A stretch of 7,313 nt of DNA from Bacteroidota bacterium. Lineage in GTDB: Bacteria > Bacteroidota > Bacteroidia > Bacteroidales > VadinHA17. The position numbers were made by a program, and so were the translations under genes. The notes beneath the pieces were generated by a model. It was not told the origin of the DNA, did no database searches, and saw only the letters and a program-made list of their open reading frames with translations. Positions 5,503-7,313 of this stretch are shown one piece after another. Positions within the stretch are counted from its first letter, which is position 1. Each line of letters begins with the position of its first letter. The stretch is taken from contig DUOU01000177.1 in NCBI GenBank assembly GCA_012838685.1, positions 1 to 7,313 on the forward strand, given 5' to 3'.

Positions 5503-7313
5503 GTGAAGAAGGCGGCTTTAACATTGTTGGTAATACTCTTTTTCGCATCGGGCCTGGAGGCCCAGAAAGGGGTTCCTTATATCACCTATTTCAATGAGAG
5601 CGCTGAAATGGAAACCGGAAACTGGGCGGTTGTCCAGGATGAAACCAACGTAATGATTTTCGCCAATAAAAGGGGATTGCTTACTTATGACGGACATCAA
5701 TGGCGGCAGTTGTCTTTCAAGCCGACCCTTTCCGTTATGGAGAAAGATCCCATCAATGGCCATATATTTGTCGGGGCCGACAATAGTTATGGGGTACTCG
5801 AAAAAAACGAACAGGGTGGTTATGATTATAACCGGCTTTCAGGTGACACAACGGCGATAGGCCTGATTGCCGATATAATGTTCACCGACACGACCGTCAT
5901 TTTTTGTTCCCCAAAAAGTATAAGTGTACACCGTCTGGATGATCTCTCTTCCCGTAAAAGATGGTATGCCGACGCTGACCGTCCTTTTTCGGGACTGATA
6001 ACGCATAACGGCAAACTTTTTTTTAACGTTCATGGCACGGGACTTTATAGGATAGACGCCGATACTCTTTTTCCGTTGGTGACAGGATTTTTGACCCGGG
6101 ACAAGGAGGTGCTTTTCAGTTTTCCGTATGACGACGAAAAACGGCTGGTTGGCACGAGCGGGAACAAACTTCAACTGTTCGACAGGGTGATCTACTCCGA
6201 CTATAAGATGGACAATCCGGAATATCTTGAGGAAAATATCTTATCGGGCGCCGTGATGGTCAACGATTCAACAATAGCCTTGACAACACTGTACGGGGGT
6301 ATAATGTTGATAGAGAAGGAAACCGGCAAAATGGTGAATATATTCAACTATCAGAACGGACTGCCCGATGATGAGATATATAGTGCGGGTATCGACAATA
6401 ATGGAGGCCTGTGGATAACACATAGGTATGGAGTCTGCAGGGTTGACTTACGGTTGCCCGTGGCCTCTTTCAACCATTACCCCGGACTTGAAGGCTCGGT
6501 CCTTACGGTCCTGAAAAATGGGAATTCTCTCTATATAGGCACAAATGAGGGACTTTTTCATCTTGATCAGGTTTCTGAATATGACAATGTTGAAGTTTTG
6601 TACCGCATACCGCCATCTGAGGACGATGATACCGAGGAGGTTAAGGAAGATAGTAGCGAGGCGAACCGGCCGGCGATGAGGTTTTTTAACCGACTTTTTT
6701 CCGGAGGCGGGACCCAGACAAGGGAAATAGAGTCCCAGGAGACAACTGCTCCCGTTGCCGAACCTGAACCAAAGGTACAATATGGCAAAAGAACGGTGAG
6801 GGTGCTGAAGTCGCTTAAATATATCTACAGACCTGTTAGTGGTATCAATAGCAGTATAAGGCAAACGGTTGATGCCGGATATGGAATGCTTGTGGTTAGC
6901 AGTGCCGGAATATATTATGTCGAAAATGACAAGGCAACTTATGTCCCTGTTAGTGGTAGCGTCAATTCTATCGCCAGGATCGACGATCAACATTTCCTGG
7001 TCTGTATGGATAAAGGGCTGACAGCCATAGAGTATGATGGCAAAAAGTGGAACAACACCGACTGGATGGTTAAAACCTCTCTGCCGGTGAAAAATGTCGC
7101 TATAATGGACGAATCCCATCTATGGTTGGGTTCAGAGAACAGGTTGTACAGCGTTATGGGCAGGGCGATGCGGGATAGCTGCGCCGTAAAAGGATATGAG
7201 ATACAATCCGGTTATCCTGTTGAATTTGATGTGGCTTTTGCCGGTGATACCCTTTTTGCCTTGTCTGAGGCTGGCATTTACAGGTACGACAACTTGACCG
7301 ATACCTTTATCTC
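5503..7313 (+). CDS. Two-component regulator propeller protein, N-terminal part (cut by window edge)
   Basis: The frame opens at GTG 5503-5505 and runs off the right edge after 603 full codons. GTG is chosen because a TAG lies three codons upstream (5494-5496) and because a signal peptide follows at once (KKAALTLLVILFFASGLEA, cleavage near residue 20). The rest is periplasmic beta-propeller sensor sequence with blade motifs such as ANKRGLLTYDGHQW (54-67), HGTGLYRID and GLPDDEIYSAGIDNNGGLWI (286-305), continued by YGVCRVD, as in Reg_prop domains of the hybrid sensor family. Residues about 371-428 are an unusual acidic, Ser/Pro-rich insert (EDDDTEEVKEDSSE and later VAEPEPK) between blades. No transmembrane helix, triple-tyrosine (Y_Y_Y) domain or effector appears before the edge, so a histidine kinase, LuxR-type regulator, phosphatase or cyclase output cannot be told apart. 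Propeller sensors of this class usually detect a periplasmic ligand, often a glycan breakdown product; that is family knowledge, not shown here. It follows the DUF5916 gene by 190 bases on the same strand. Confidence 0.8.
   Translation, partial: MKKAALTLLVILFFASGLEAQKGVPYITYFNESAEMETGNWAVVQDETNVMIFANKRGLLTYDGHQWRQLSFKPTLSVMEKDPINGHIFVGADNSYGVLEKNEQGGYDYNRLSGDTTAIGLIADIMFTDTTVIFCSPKSISVHRLDDLSSRKRWYADADRPFSGLITHNGKLFFNVHGTGLYRIDADTLFPLVTGFLTRDKEVLFSFPYDDEKRLVGTSGNKLQLFDRVIYSDYKMDNPEYLEENILSGAVMVNDSTIALTTLYGGIMLIEKETGKMVNIFNYQNGLPDDEIYSAGIDNNGGLWITHRYGVCRVDLRLPVASFNHYPGLEGSVLTVLKNGNSLYIGTNEGLFHLDQVSEYDNVEVLYRIPPSEDDDTEEVKEDSSEANRPAMRFFNRLFSGGGTQTREIESQETTAPVAEPEPKVQYGKRTVRVLKSLKYIYRPVSGINSSIRQTVDAGYGMLVVSSAGIYYVENDKATYVPVSGSVNSIARIDDQHFLVCMDKGLTAIEYDGKKWNNTDWMVKTSLPVKNVAIMDESHLWLGSENRLYSVMGRAMRDSCAVKGYEIQSGYPVEFDVAFAGDTLFALSEAGIYRYDNLTDTFI
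6832..6958 (+). repeat. Two-copy blade repeat with identical 13-bp core
   Basis: CCTGTTAGTGGTA occurs at 6832-6844 and again at 6946-6958, exactly 114 bases (38 codons) apart and in the same frame, encoding PVSGINSSI and PVSGSVNSI. The spacing equals one propeller blade, so it marks equivalent positions in consecutive blades within the sensor protein. Confidence 0.6.

Noticed and set aside
1..7313. CRISPR array, tRNA, insertion sequence or toxin-antitoxin pair
   Set aside because: No regularly spaced repeats, no cloverleaf-type sequence, no transposase motif and no paired small genes were seen on either strand.

Overview
The window looks like chromosome from a Bacteroidota bacterium. Three independent signs point there: a DUF6588-type outer-membrane protein, a CBM9-like/DUF5916 protein, and a periplasmic 'two-component regulator propeller' protein. 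In addition, several upstream regions carry the Bacteroidota -7 promoter box TAnnTTTG, and starts have weak or no Shine-Dalgarno sequence. Genus and species cannot be fixed from the sequence. No tRNA, rRNA, CRISPR array, transposase or integrase is visible.

Layout. (1) Positions 1-958, minus strand: a long frame with no stop, cut by the left window edge. It encodes part of a mobile-element 'polyvalent' protein with a PBECR-type (Barnase/EndoU/ColicinE5-D/RelE-like) nuclease-fold domain. The sequence just upstream of it (969-1264, minus) reads as protein only if one corrects frameshifts and one TGA, so the 5' part looks decayed or is a broken neighbour. (2) Positions 1288-1386, plus strand: an orphan promoter-like box followed by two hairpins, the second a textbook intrinsic terminator. 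No gene lies between, so this may be a short non-coding RNA of about 60 nt or a leftover leader. (3) Positions 1398-2489, minus: a complete DUF6588 outer-membrane beta-barrel protein. (4) Positions 2490-2768: a divergent intergenic region with a -7 box for the minus gene and a 22-bp near-perfect palindrome. (5) Positions 2769-5312, plus: a complete 847-residue exported CBM9-like/DUF5916 protein. (6) Positions 5503-7313, plus: the first 603 codons of a secreted or membrane-anchored propeller sensor, beginning at GTG and cut by the right edge before any effector domain.

How they fit together. The right 6 kb is ordinary cell-envelope gene content: two exported, probable beta-barrel proteins transcribed divergently, then a sensor-type protein in the same direction as the DUF5916 gene with its own possible promoter. 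A functional link between them is only inferred from position. The left 1.3 kb is accessory, mobile-element-derived and partly degraded; the transition to backbone genes appears to fall between about 1265 and 1397. I found no clear new system. The observations most worth following are the orphan promoter/terminator unit at that junction and the PBECR protein with its damaged upstream region.
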